64,000 bases of DNA from Hyphomonadaceae bacterium (GTDB lineage: Bacteria; Pseudomonadota; Alphaproteobacteria; Caulobacterales; Aquidulcibacteraceae): positions 1 through 64,000 of the forward strand of contig JAEUMP010000003.1 of the NCBI GenBank assembly GCA_016791445.1. Direction: 5' to 3'. The position numbers and the translations under genes were made by a program. Positions 34,587 through 42,765 of this stretch are shown in pieces. Under the pieces are notes generated by a model. That model did no database searches. It saw nothing but the letters and a program-made list of their open reading frames with translations, and was not told the origin of the DNA. Each line of letters opens with the position of its first letter. Within the stretch, counting starts at the first letter, position 1.

Positions 34587-34801
34587 TCGTCGTCCCGGTT
34601 CCTGCGCCTCGGCGGGAACCGGGAACTTTCGCGTCTCCAACACGTTAGTCGCACCCCGCAACAATCCGACATGCGGGCGAAACGCTCGCGCGTGACGATC
34701 ATCGCGTCGCATTCCCTTCGTGCGGGCGATAGCTCTCGCGCGGGACGTCGACGGAGCGCCGGTTGAGCGGCGTTCATCGCGCGTGTGCGAGATTGAGGCC
34801 C

Positions 34802-36343
34802 ATGACTGACTCCGAAGACGCCATCACCAAGCCGCGCCGCCCGATTCCGTGGCTCTGGGTCGCCATCGGCGGAGCCGTGCTCGTGGGTCTGTTTCTCCTG
34901 TTCGGACGCGGCAAGTCCGACGCAAACCCTTATCGCACCACAGCGGTCGATCGCGGCGAGATCGTGCGCGCGGTGAGCGCCACCGGACAGTTGCAGCCGC
35001 TGATTTCCGTCGATGTGGGTTCCACCGTGTCGGGGCCGATCAAGTCCGTCGAAGTGGATTTCAACGACATCGTAAAAAAGGGGCAGGTGCTCGCGCGTAT
35101 CGATCCCGAGACTTTCCTCCAGCGCGTGCGGCAGGCGGAAGCGAGCGTCGCGCAGGCGCGCGCGGAAGCAAACGCCGCGCGCGCGGATTTCGGTCGTTAT
35201 GAACGCCTTGCGAAGGAGGGTTTCGCGTCCGACCAGATGCTGCTGCAGAACCGCACCGCCGCAGAGCGCGCGAACGCCTCCGTCAGCAACGCCAGCGCGC
35301 AGCTCGCCAGCGCGCGCATCGACCTCGACCGCACGGTGATCCGTTCGCCGGTGGACGGCGTCGTCGTCGATCGCCAGGTCGATCCGGGTCAGACGGTCGC
35401 GGCGAGTTTCCAGGCCGCTACGCTTTTCGTCATCGCACAGGATCTCGCGCAGCTCGAAGCGGCGATCATCGTCGACGAGGCCGACATCGGCGAAGTGCAG
35501 GAAGGCATGGCCGTTCGCTTCACCGTCGACGCGTTCCCCGACGAGACGTTCGAGGGGCGCGTCACGCAGGTGCGCAAGCAGGGCGTGCAGACGTCGGGCG
35601 TCGTCTCCTACACGGTCATCGTGCGCGCGGAAAATCGCGGCGGACGTCTGCTGCCCGGCATGACGGCCAATGCGGAAATCGTGGTTGAGGAAAAGCGTGA
35701 CGTATTGCGAGTCGCCAACAGCGCGCTGCGTTTCGCGCCGGCCGATCCCGCGCTCGCCGCGAAGGGACGCGCGCTGACATCGCCGAGCGGCGCCGCCAAC
35801 GCAGCGACTCCGGCGCGGCGCGGTGAGCACGGCGGCGGCCGGCGCGGCGGCGACGGGGCCGGAAACCAAGGCGGCGGCGCCATGCAACTGGACCGCCTCG
35901 CCGAGGAATTGTCACTGACGCCGGCGCAAAGAGAGCAGGCGCGCGTCGCGATGCAGAACGCGCGCGCCAGCGCCGGATCGCCGCCGCGCGGTGAAGCCAC
36001 GCCGCAGGAACGGCGTGCCTATATGCGCAAGACGCGCGAGGCGTCGATGCGGGCGCTCGAACCGATCCTCACCGCCGAACAGAAGGCGAAACTCGCCAGC
36101 CTGCGCGAGACCGGCGCGGGCCGTGAGACGCGCGTGCGCAACGCCGTCGTCTGGGTGCTCCGCGACAACAAGCCCGCGCCGGTGCAGGTGCAACTCGGCG
36201 TCGCCGCCGATGCCTACACAGAAGTCGTCGCCGGACTTCAGCCGGGCGATCTCATCATCACCGGCGGCGGCCCCGCGTCGAAGGAAAAGCGCCAGCAGGG
36301 CGGACCGATGGGGCCGGGCGGCGGCGTCCGCATCCGGGGCTGA
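34802..36343 (+). CDS. macA: MacA-like periplasmic adaptor with an inserted Spy-like LTxxQ segment
   Basis: 513 residues from the ATG at 34802. An N-terminal membrane anchor (WLWVAIGGAVLVGLFLLF) precedes membrane-fusion domains: VSATGQLQPLISVDVGSTVS, an alpha-hairpin (residues ~100-170), and VIRSPVDGVVVDRQVDPGQT. An additional ~110 residues interrupt the last domain: a Gly/Arg-rich linker, then helices with LTPAQ (372-376) and LTAEQ (423-427), the signature of Spy/CpxP proteins. The adaptor domain then resumes (AVVWVLRDNKPAPVQVQLGV). Typical MacA is ~370-400 residues. Three bases separate it from the ATPase gene, starting a MacAB-TolC-type operon. Confidence 0.9.
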   Translation: MTDSEDAITKPRRPIPWLWVAIGGAVLVGLFLLFGRGKSDANPYRTTAVDRGEIVRAVSATGQLQPLISVDVGSTVSGPIKSVEVDFNDIVKKGQVLARIDPETFLQRVRQAEASVAQARAEANAARADFGRYERLAKEGFASDQMLLQNRTAAERANASVSNASAQLASARIDLDRTVIRSPVDGVVVDRQVDPGQTVAASFQAATLFVIAQDLAQLEAAIIVDEADIGEVQEGMAVRFTVDAFPDETFEGRVTQVRKQGVQTSGVVSYTVIVRAENRGGRLLPGMTANAEIVVEEKRDVLRVANSALRFAPADPALAAKGRALTSPSGAANAATPARRGEHGGGRRGGDGAGNQGGGAMQLDRLAEELSLTPAQREQARVAMQNARASAGSPPRGEATPQERRAYMRKTREASMRALEPILTAEQKAKLASLRETGAGRETRVRNAVVWVLRDNKPAPVQVQLGVAADAYTEVVAGLQPGDLIITGGGPASKEKRQQGGPMGPGGGVRIRG

Positions 36344-36345
36344 CC

Positions 36346-37029
36346 ATGGCGCTCATCGAAGCCAGAAGTCTCGAAAAGACCTACCGCATGGGCGATGAAG
36401 TCGTGCACGCGCTCGACAAGGTCTCCTTCGCGGTGCCGCGCGGCGACTATTGCGCCGTGATCGGTCCGTCGGGTTCGGGCAAATCGACATTGATGAATGT
36501 CATCGGCGGTCTCGATACGCCGAGCGCGGGGACGCTGATCATCAATGGCGCAGATCTCGGTACGCTCGACGACGAGGGCCTGGCGGGGTTCCGCAATCGC
36601 ACGATCGGCTTCGTGTTCCAGTCCTTCAACCTGCTGCCGCGCCTCACCGCACTGCAGAATGTCGAACTGCCCATGCTCTATGCGGGTACGCCGCCCTCGG
36701 AGCGGCAGGATCGCGCAGCGGCGCTGCTCGATCGCGTCGGACTCGGCCAGCGCAAGACGCATCGTCCCACGCAACTTTCCGGCGGCCAGCAGCAGCGCGT
36801 CGCGATCGCGCGCGCGCTCGCGTGCCAGCCGGCGGTGATCCTCGCCGACGAGCCGACCGGCGCGCTCGACACCAGCACGACCAATGAAATTCTCGCCCTG
36901 TTCAGGGAGCTGAACCGCGAAGGCGCGACGATCATCATCGTCACCCACGAGCACGAAGTCGCGCAGGCGACGAAGCGCATCATCGAAATGCGCGACGGGC
37001 GCATCGTTTCTGACAGGCCCGTCTCATGA
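36346..37029 (+). CDS. MacB/LolD-type ABC transporter ATPase
   Basis: 227 residues. Walker A GPSGSGKSTLMN, Q loop FVFQSFNLLPRLTA, signature LSGGQQQRVAIARAL, Walker B PAVILADEPTGALD and the switch His in IIIVTHEHEVA are all present. It belongs to the mechanotransmission (MacB/LolD) ABC family. Unlike E. coli MacB, ATPase and permease are separate proteins here. Its stop overlaps the permease ATG by four bases. Confidence 0.95.
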   Translation: MALIEARSLEKTYRMGDEVVHALDKVSFAVPRGDYCAVIGPSGSGKSTLMNVIGGLDTPSAGTLIINGADLGTLDDEGLAGFRNRTIGFVFQSFNLLPRLTALQNVELPMLYAGTPPSERQDRAAALLDRVGLGQRKTHRPTQLSGGQQQRVAIARALACQPAVILADEPTGALDTSTTNEILALFRELNREGATIIIVTHEHEVAQATKRIIEMRDGRIVSDRPVS

Positions 37030-38258
37030 TGACGCCCCGCGATCTCGTCGCCACATCGGCGCGTGCGCTGCGTGTGAACCCGCTGCGGAGCGCGCTGACG
37101 GCGCTCGGCGTCATCATCGGCGTTGCGTCGGTGGTGGCGATGGTGGCGCTCGGCGAAGGCGCGCAGCAGCGCGTGCAGTCGAGCATATCGAGCCTCGGAT
37201 CGAACCTTCTGATCATCGTTCCCGGCGCGCAGCGTCAGGGCGGGGTGGCGATGGCGCCGGGATCGTTCAACTCCCTCACCGTCTCCGACGCGGAGGCGAT
37301 CGAGCGCGACGTGCCGGGTGCTGTCGCCGTCGCGCCGTCGCAGCGCGGCAATGCGCAGATCGTCGCCGACGGCGCCAACTGGAACACGCGCATCGAAGGC
37401 GTTACCCCGCCCTACCTCGAAGCCCGCGACTGGGCCGTGGCCAGCGGGCGCTTCTTCGAGGACAGCGAGACACGGCAGGCGCGCAAGGTCGCCGTGCTCG
37501 GCGCCACTGTCGCGCGCGAACTCTTCCCCAACAGCGATCCGGTCAACCAGCGCATCCGCATTTCCGGCGGCCAGTACGAAGTCATCGGCGTGCTGGAGCC
37601 GAAGGGGCAATCGGGCTTCGGACAGGATCAGGACGACATCGTGCTCGCACCGCTGCAGACGGTGAAGCGCCGCGTTTCCGGGCGGCAGGGGCGCGCTGAC
37701 ACCGTCAGCCAGATTTCCGTGAAAGCAGAGAGCGAAGCCGCGCTCACGCAATTGCAGGAAGATGTCGAAGCGCTCCTGCGCCAGCGCCATCGCATCGCGC
37801 CCGGCGCGAGCGACGATTTCACCGTGCAGAATCTCTCTTCCATCGCCGACACGATGAAGCAGACGACAGCGGCCTTTACCGCACTGCTCGCGGCAATTTC
37901 GGCGGTATCGCTCGTTGTCGGCGGCATCGGCATCATGAACATCATGCTCGTCTCGGTGACCGAGCGCACGCGCGAAATCGGGCTGCGCAAGGCGCTCGGT
38001 GCGCGGCGGCAGGACATCTTGTGGCAGTTCGGGCTCGAGGCCGTTGTGCTCTCCATCGCCGGCGGCGCGGTCGGCCTTCTGCTGGGTTCGCTTGTGGCCT
38101 GGGGCGTGACGACGCTGATGCAGGTGCCGCTCGTGCTCGGCGTGACGACGGCGGCGACGGCGCTCGGATTTTCCGCACTCGTGGGCGTCGCCTTCGGCGC
38201 CTATCCTGCCTGGCGCGCCGCGCGCCTTGATCCCATCGAAGCGCTGCGGCGCGAATGA
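37026..38258 (+). CDS. MacB-type permease (FtsX family)
   Basis: 410 residues. An N-terminal helix (SALTALGVIIGVASVVAMVA) is followed by the MacB periplasmic core domain and three C-terminal helices (ALLAAISAVSLVVGGIGIMN; VLSIAGGAVGLLLGSLVAWG; TAATALGFSALVGVAFGAYP). MTERTREIGLRKALGARR-like sequence (VTERTREIGLRKALGARRQ) is diagnostic for FtsX/MacB. With the adaptor, ATPase and TolC-like genes it forms a tripartite exporter for peptides, macrolides or lipid-linked substrates; the substrate is not predictable here. Confidence 0.93.
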   Translation: MMTPRDLVATSARALRVNPLRSALTALGVIIGVASVVAMVALGEGAQQRVQSSISSLGSNLLIIVPGAQRQGGVAMAPGSFNSLTVSDAEAIERDVPGAVAVAPSQRGNAQIVADGANWNTRIEGVTPPYLEARDWAVASGRFFEDSETRQARKVAVLGATVARELFPNSDPVNQRIRISGGQYEVIGVLEPKGQSGFGQDQDDIVLAPLQTVKRRVSGRQGRADTVSQISVKAESEAALTQLQEDVEALLRQRHRIAPGASDDFTVQNLSSIADTMKQTTAAFTALLAAISAVSLVVGGIGIMNIMLVSVTERTREIGLRKALGARRQDILWQFGLEAVVLSIAGGAVGLLLGSLVAWGVTTLMQVPLVLGVTTAATALGFSALVGVAFGAYPAWRAARLDPIEALRRE

Positions 38259-38270
38259 CCGAGTAAAGCC

Positions 38271-39527
38271 ATGCGCAAACTTCTCCTTGCTGCGGCCGCG
38301 TGGGCCGCCTTCGCCGGCCCCGTCGCCGCGGACACGCTCACCGAAGCGATGACGGCGGCGCTGGAGTCCAATCCGTCCATCGAGGCGCGGCGCTCCCGGC
38401 TCGAGGCCACGCGCGAGACGCTGCCGCAGGCGCGCGCGGCGGCGTTGCCGTCGCTGTCGGTTTCCGCCGGCGCGAGCGCGTCGCAGCGCGACGGCGGCGG
38501 CGCGCCCGGATCGAGCAACGAGAGCTGGTCAGGTTCGGCGTCGGCGTCGCAGCTCCTCTTCGGCAGCGGGGCGGTGGCGGCGTCGACGCGGCAGGCGCGT
38601 GCGGGGATCGCCGGCGCGGAGGCGGACTACAACGGCGCGGTGCAGACGCTGCTGCTCGACGTGACGACGGCTTATGCCGGGCTGCGCGAGGCGCAGGCGA
38701 TCGTGGCGGCGCGTCAGCGCACGCTCGAGAATCTCGAAACGCAGCGACGCTTCGCGGAAGCGCGCTTCAACGCCGGCGTCGCTACGCGCACCGATCTCGC
38801 ACAGGCGCAGGCGCGGCTTGCGCAGGCGCGCACGCAACTCATCCAGTCGCAAGGCGCGCTCGCCGGCGCCAACGAAACCTATATGCGTCTTGTGGGGCGT
38901 CCTGCGGCGACGCTCGAACCCGTGCCGGCGGCGGCGGGTCTGCCGGCGTCGCTCGACGAAGCGCTGCGCGCCGGCGCGGAACAGAGTCCGACGCTGGTGA
39001 GCGCGCGCGCGGCGGCACTGTCTGCAGATGCGGCGGTGGCGGCGAGCTTCGCAGCGCGCGGGCCGCGGGTATCGCTGGAGGCGGGTTCATCGCTCGGCAA
39101 CGACTTTGGGTCGAGCCTCAGCAATTCGACTTCCGACAGTGTCGGCGTGCGCGTATCGATACCGCTGTTCAGCGGCGGCGCGGCGTCCTCGCGGACGCGT
39201 CAGGCGCGGGCGCTGCGCGATGCGGCGGGGCTCGAGGTCGCTGCGGCCGAGCGCCAGATCCGCGAAACGGTGACGACGGCATGGACGTCCGTGGACACCG
39301 CGCGCGCCGCCTACGCGTCAGCGCGCGAGCAGCTCGAAGCCGCAGAGCTTGCCTATCGCGGCGTGACGCTGGAGCAGGAAGTGGGACTGCGCGCCACGGT
39401 GGAAGTGCTCGATCAGGAAGCAGATCTGCTCGCCGCGCGTCTCGCGCTCGCGGCGGCGGAGCGGGAGCTGGCGATCGCCGAGCGTCGGCTCCTCGCCGCG
39501 ACGGGCGCGCTTACACAGCCGCGCTAA
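38271..39527 (+). CDS. TolC-family outer-membrane channel
   Basis: 418 residues with a signal peptide (LLLAAAAWAAFAGPVAADT). Two long helical repeats typical of TolC/OEP proteins are visible, with Ala/Gln-rich coiled regions (RFAEARFNAGVATRTDLAQA and its second-repeat counterpart LAYRGVTLEQEVGLRATVEV). It starts 12 bases after the permease and completes the export operon. The 3' end overlaps the convergent UbiA-family gene by 17 bases. Confidence 0.93.
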   Translation: MRKLLLAAAAWAAFAGPVAADTLTEAMTAALESNPSIEARRSRLEATRETLPQARAAALPSLSVSAGASASQRDGGGAPGSSNESWSGSASASQLLFGSGAVAASTRQARAGIAGAEADYNGAVQTLLLDVTTAYAGLREAQAIVAARQRTLENLETQRRFAEARFNAGVATRTDLAQAQARLAQARTQLIQSQGALAGANETYMRLVGRPAATLEPVPAAAGLPASLDEALRAGAEQSPTLVSARAAALSADAAVAASFAARGPRVSLEAGSSLGNDFGSSLSNSTSDSVGVRVSIPLFSGGAASSRTRQARALRDAAGLEVAAAERQIRETVTTAWTSVDTARAAYASAREQLEAAELAYRGVTLEQEVGLRATVEVLDQEADLLAARLALAAAERELAIAERRLLAATGALTQPR

Positions 39528-40473
39528 AGAACTCGCGCACGAGATAGGGCAGCACGCCGACGCTGAAATACGTCAGCGCCGTCGCGCCCGCGACCCAGCC
39601 GAGCAGCGCGTTGGCGCGCGCGGGCGTCGGTTTGTCTGCGTAGCCTGCGGCGCCGAGAAAGGCGCCGAACCCCGCAAGCGTCGCCGGCAGATACCACCAC
39701 CCCGCAACGCCGGTGGCGACAAAGGAAAGCGCGCCGAAGACGACGATGGCGGCGACGGCGCTTGCCGTCGCCATGCCCGCACGCACAGTTCCCCAGAGGC
39801 CCGAATACGTGACGACGCCCTCACGCTCGTCGCCCTTCGCACGGCACTTGCGCGCAAACTCCATCGCCATTGCAGCGGCGGCGGAGAGTCCGAGAAACAC
39901 CGGCAGCGCTGGGCTCAGCAAGCCGGTCTCGGGGAGTTGCCCCGCCGCCGCCGCATAGAGCGCCACGAGCGGGAAGAAGACGAGATGCAGCGCCAGCGAG
40001 AGCAGCGGGCGGCGTTTCAGAAGTGCGCGGTCGAAGAAGTCGTTGCGAACAAGAAAGATCCAGAGCCACGGCAGCACGAGCAGCGCGAGAAGCGGGGGAT
40101 GCAGCGCCGCCGTCAACACCACCTGGATCGCCAGCGCCCCGGTGAAGAAGATGTCGAGCTCCGGCAGCGTGATCACGCCGCTCGGCACCGGCAGTTCAGG
40201 GCGCGCGGCGAGGTCCTCGTCATAGTCGCGGTGTTCGTCGGCGACGCGCAGCTGGAAGAAGAGCAGGAAAACGACCACGAGCACGACGAAGAGCGTCGGC
40301 GTCGGCGGCGCGCCGGGCGCGGCCCGCGTCAGTGCGCCGAAGCACACGCACGCCAGCGCGAAAAGCACGATCAGCGCCCCTTGCGAGGCCACCGGGAAGC
40401 GCGCCGCCTGATAGGTCCACAATCGCGCGGAAAGCGATCTGGGATCGAGCGCGACTGGTTTCTGCTCCGCCAA
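39511..40473 (-). CDS. UbiA-family membrane prenyltransferase-like protein
   Basis: 320 residues with eight or nine hydrophobic segments. A polar motif FFQLRVADEHRDYDED after the second segment matches the Asp-rich prenyl-diphosphate motif of UbiA proteins (NDxxDxxxD) in modified form, and VRNDFFDRALLKRRPLLSL may serve as the second. It is divergent from ubiX across 135 bases. Pairing with UbiX suggests a link to quinone or prenyl chemistry, but it is not a standard UbiA (4-hydroxybenzoate transferase) and the acceptor is unknown. Confidence 0.7.
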   Translation of the reverse strand: MAEQKPVALDPRSLSARLWTYQAARFPVASQGALIVLFALACVCFGALTRAAPGAPPTPTLFVVLVVVFLLFFQLRVADEHRDYDEDLAARPELPVPSGVITLPELDIFFTGALAIQVVLTAALHPPLLALLVLPWLWIFLVRNDFFDRALLKRRPLLSLALHLVFFPLVALYAAAAGQLPETGLLSPALPVFLGLSAAAAMAMEFARKCRAKGDEREGVVTYSGLWGTVRAGMATASAVAAIVVFGALSFVATGVAGWWYLPATLAGFGAFLGAAGYADKPTPARANALLGWVAGATALTYFSVGVLPYLVREFFSAAV

Positions 40474-40608
40474 GACGTGAACCCTTGCGTCGCGCCGACG
40501 CGGCGGCGCTTCTCCCGGGATGTGTTACGCAGACGCGCCCGAAAGCGCAAAGGTTGCGCCGCAGAGGCGAGTGACGGACAACAGCACCCCAATGACGCGA
40601 CGGGCCTC

Positions 40609-41172
40609 ATGACAAAACGGTTGGTGATCGCGATCTCCGGCGCCTCGGGGATCGTCTACGGGGTGCGCCTGCTCGATCTCTGCGCCGAAGCGGGCGTGGA
40701 GACGCATCTCGTGGCGTCGAAGTCGGCGCTGGTGACGCTCGCCTACGAGACGCCGCTCAAGTGGGCCGACGTGAAGAAGCGCGCCGCGAAGGTCTATGCG
40801 AACGAGGACGTCACCGCGTCGATCGCGTCGGGCTCGTTCCGCACGGACGGCATGATCATCGCGCCGTGTTCGATGAAGACGCTGGGCGAGATCGCAAGCG
40901 GGGCGGCGCAGGCGCTCATTTCGCGTGCGGCGGACGTGACCCTCAAGGAGCGACGCCGGCTCGTGCTCGTGCCGCGCGAAACACCGCTGCATCTGGGACA
41001 TCTGCGCAACATGGTGGCGGTGACGGAAATGGGCGCCATCGTCGCGCCGCCGATGCCGGCCTTCTATATAAATCCGCAAAGCCTCGACGAAGTCGTCGAC
41101 CACGGCGTGGGGCGGCTGCTCGATCTCTTCGACATCGATGTCGGCGTCGTGAAACGCTGGGGCGAGGCCTGA
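40609..41172 (+). CDS. ubiX: Flavin prenyltransferase UbiX
   Basis: 187 residues from the ATG at 40609. The flavodoxin-like start RLVIAISGASGIVYGVRLL, the APCSMKTLGEIASG segment, and VLVPRETPLHLGHLRNM with the later PAFYINP motif are diagnostic for UbiX/Pad1. It makes prenylated FMN, the cofactor of UbiD decarboxylases, in ubiquinone synthesis. No ubiD lies in the window. A much longer in-frame upstream extension has no support. A hairpin terminator follows 22 bases after the stop. Confidence 0.95.
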   Translation: MTKRLVIAISGASGIVYGVRLLDLCAEAGVETHLVASKSALVTLAYETPLKWADVKKRAAKVYANEDVTASIASGSFRTDGMIIAPCSMKTLGEIASGAAQALISRAADVTLKERRRLVLVPRETPLHLGHLRNMVAVTEMGAIVAPPMPAFYINPQSLDEVVDHGVGRLLDLFDIDVGVVKRWGEA

Positions 41173-41194
41173 ACTACTTGGGCCTGACAGCAAA

Positions 41195-41220
41195 ACGGCC
41201 CCGATCTGCATCGGGGCCGT
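41195..41220 (-). terminator. Hairpin terminator between ubiX and the beta-barrel gene
   Basis: A perfect 11-base-pair stem (ACGGCCCCGAT/ATCGGGGCCGT) with a four-base loop. On the minus strand it is followed by TTTTG, so it best fits the end of the beta-barrel gene, but it can also stop ubiX transcripts from the other side, where the downstream T tract is poor. Confidence 0.8.
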
Positions 41221-41248
41221 CTCGCACTCTGGAGCAGATGGCGTTCGT

Positions 41249-42562
41249 CTAGCGCCGCAGCGTGGCGCGGACAGTGAAGACGTTGCCGGTGAAGTCCCGG
41301 TCGGCGTTGAGGCCGGAGGAGTCCTGTTCGAACCGCTCGTAGCGCGCGCCGATCGTCAGCATGCGGTTGGTGTACCAGTCCACGCCCGCGTCGAAGACCG
41401 TGCGGTCGTCATTGCGGTTCAGCGAGACATAGTCGTCCTGCGCGTAGGTGAGGCCGCCGGTGAGGATGAGGTCGCGGCGCAGTTCGTGATCGACGCGCGC
41501 GCCGAAGGACGTGCGTTCCACGCCCGCCGCGCCGGTGACGCCTGATTCAACGGTTTCGCGGGCCGCGTTGAACGTCGCCGTCGTGAGCTGCGTCACGAAC
41601 CAGTCCACCTGGCCGTAGGCGGAGAAGCCATCGACGTCGGAGAAGGCCGGGCTGTCGTACTCGGTCGTCTGGTAGCCGACCGCCACTTCGCCGCGCACCA
41701 CGGAGGTGAGGTCGAAGTTCGCGCCGACGAGATAGCGCCAGCCCTTCGCGTCGCGATCTAGGATCGGCACGCCGTTTACGGGATCGTTGTTGGTGAAGCC
41801 GCCGTCGAGATCGTAGTCGCGCGTGTGGTGCGTGACCTGGCCGAAAACGGCGGTGTCCGGGCTGATGCCGAAGTCGAGGCGGCCCGTGATGTCGAGGGAT
41901 TCGCTGTCACGGTCGTCCTGTTCGAACACCGGGTTCGGCGTGATGATCGTCGGGTTGAGACGACCGTCCTTGAAGTCGTACTTGCCGTAGTTGAAGCCGA
42001 TGCTGGCGCGGATGCGGTTCACGTCGCGCACGAGCTGGGCGTTGGCTTGCGTGTAGTCGTAGTCGATCGGACCAGTCAGCGCCGCCGGGCCGTTGCCGGA
42101 GAAGCGGGACTCGGAAGCCTGGCCGAACTCCGCGCCGCCGGTGATGTAGAGATCGCGGATGATGTCGAAACGGCCGTCCGCGCCGAGACGCCAGTCGAAC
42201 GTCGTGTCGTCGCTGTTGTCGATGTAGGTGCGCGTCGTGATGCCGCCGAAGAAGTTCAGCGCGTGGCGCGACCATTGCGAGGCAAGGCGCACCGAGGAGT
42301 CGGCGTGGCCGATCCAGTCCGACGTCTCGCCCGTCGTGGCGGCGTAGATGTTGTCGTTGTACTGCATGCCCAGCGTGAGCTCGGGGAACAGCATGAAGCC
42401 GCCGAGACCGATGCCGAGCGGGGCGTGTTCGCCGCTCGCACGCTCCTGGACCGAAACATTGTGGTCACGGTCGTAGGCGATCTGCGCCTCGGCCGTTCCC
42501 GCGACCGCGCCGACGGCGAGACAGGCGCTCGCAGTGGTCAACAAAATACGGTGTACGGCCAT
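41249..42562 (-). CDS. Outer-membrane beta-barrel protein (BBP2-like)
   Basis: 437 residues. A signal peptide (TTASACLAVGAVAGTAEA) precedes LGIGLGGFMLFPELTLGM and YNDNIYAATTGETSDWIGH, typical of the putative beta-barrel porin family 2 (BBP2). The rest alternates hydrophobic/polar residues as in antiparallel barrel strands, and the last residues (FTGNVFTVRATLRR) give a C-terminal strand, though ending in Arg rather than Phe. Homologues often accompany exopolysaccharide export genes, but none are adjacent. Function unknown. Confidence 0.85.
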   Translation of the reverse strand: MAVHRILLTTASACLAVGAVAGTAEAQIAYDRDHNVSVQERASGEHAPLGIGLGGFMLFPELTLGMQYNDNIYAATTGETSDWIGHADSSVRLASQWSRHALNFFGGITTRTYIDNSDDTTFDWRLGADGRFDIIRDLYITGGAEFGQASESRFSGNGPAALTGPIDYDYTQANAQLVRDVNRIRASIGFNYGKYDFKDGRLNPTIITPNPVFEQDDRDSESLDITGRLDFGISPDTAVFGQVTHHTRDYDLDGGFTNNDPVNGVPILDRDAKGWRYLVGANFDLTSVVRGEVAVGYQTTEYDSPAFSDVDGFSAYGQVDWFVTQLTTATFNAARETVESGVTGAAGVERTSFGARVDHELRRDLILTGGLTYAQDDYVSLNRNDDRTVFDAGVDWYTNRMLTIGARYERFEQDSSGLNADRDFTGNVFTVRATLRR

Positions 42563-42765
42563 GGGGATCCCTCAATATGGTTCGGCCCCTGCGCGCACGG
42601 GCGCCGGAAGCGTGACCCCACGGGTATCCGCTTAACCATTTAAAACGGCCTTAACGCGCGGCGGCGCGGCGGACGTAGGGGCAGCCAAATCCGCTCGCCA
42701 GCGAAACGAACTTGTCCCATGGTGGCCCCAACTTGCCCCGGCAGAGGGCGGCCGGGAGGCGATAC

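Noticed and set aside
32370-34712. 780-codon open frame antisense to the PQQ dehydrogenase
   Set aside because: Shadow frame of a high-GC gene: Arg/His-rich, no domain, and the opposite strand encodes a clear quinohemoprotein.
39937-40608. N-terminal extension of ubiX by about 220 codons
   Set aside because: The extension is a charged shadow of the antisense UbiA-like gene; UbiX starts normally at 40609.
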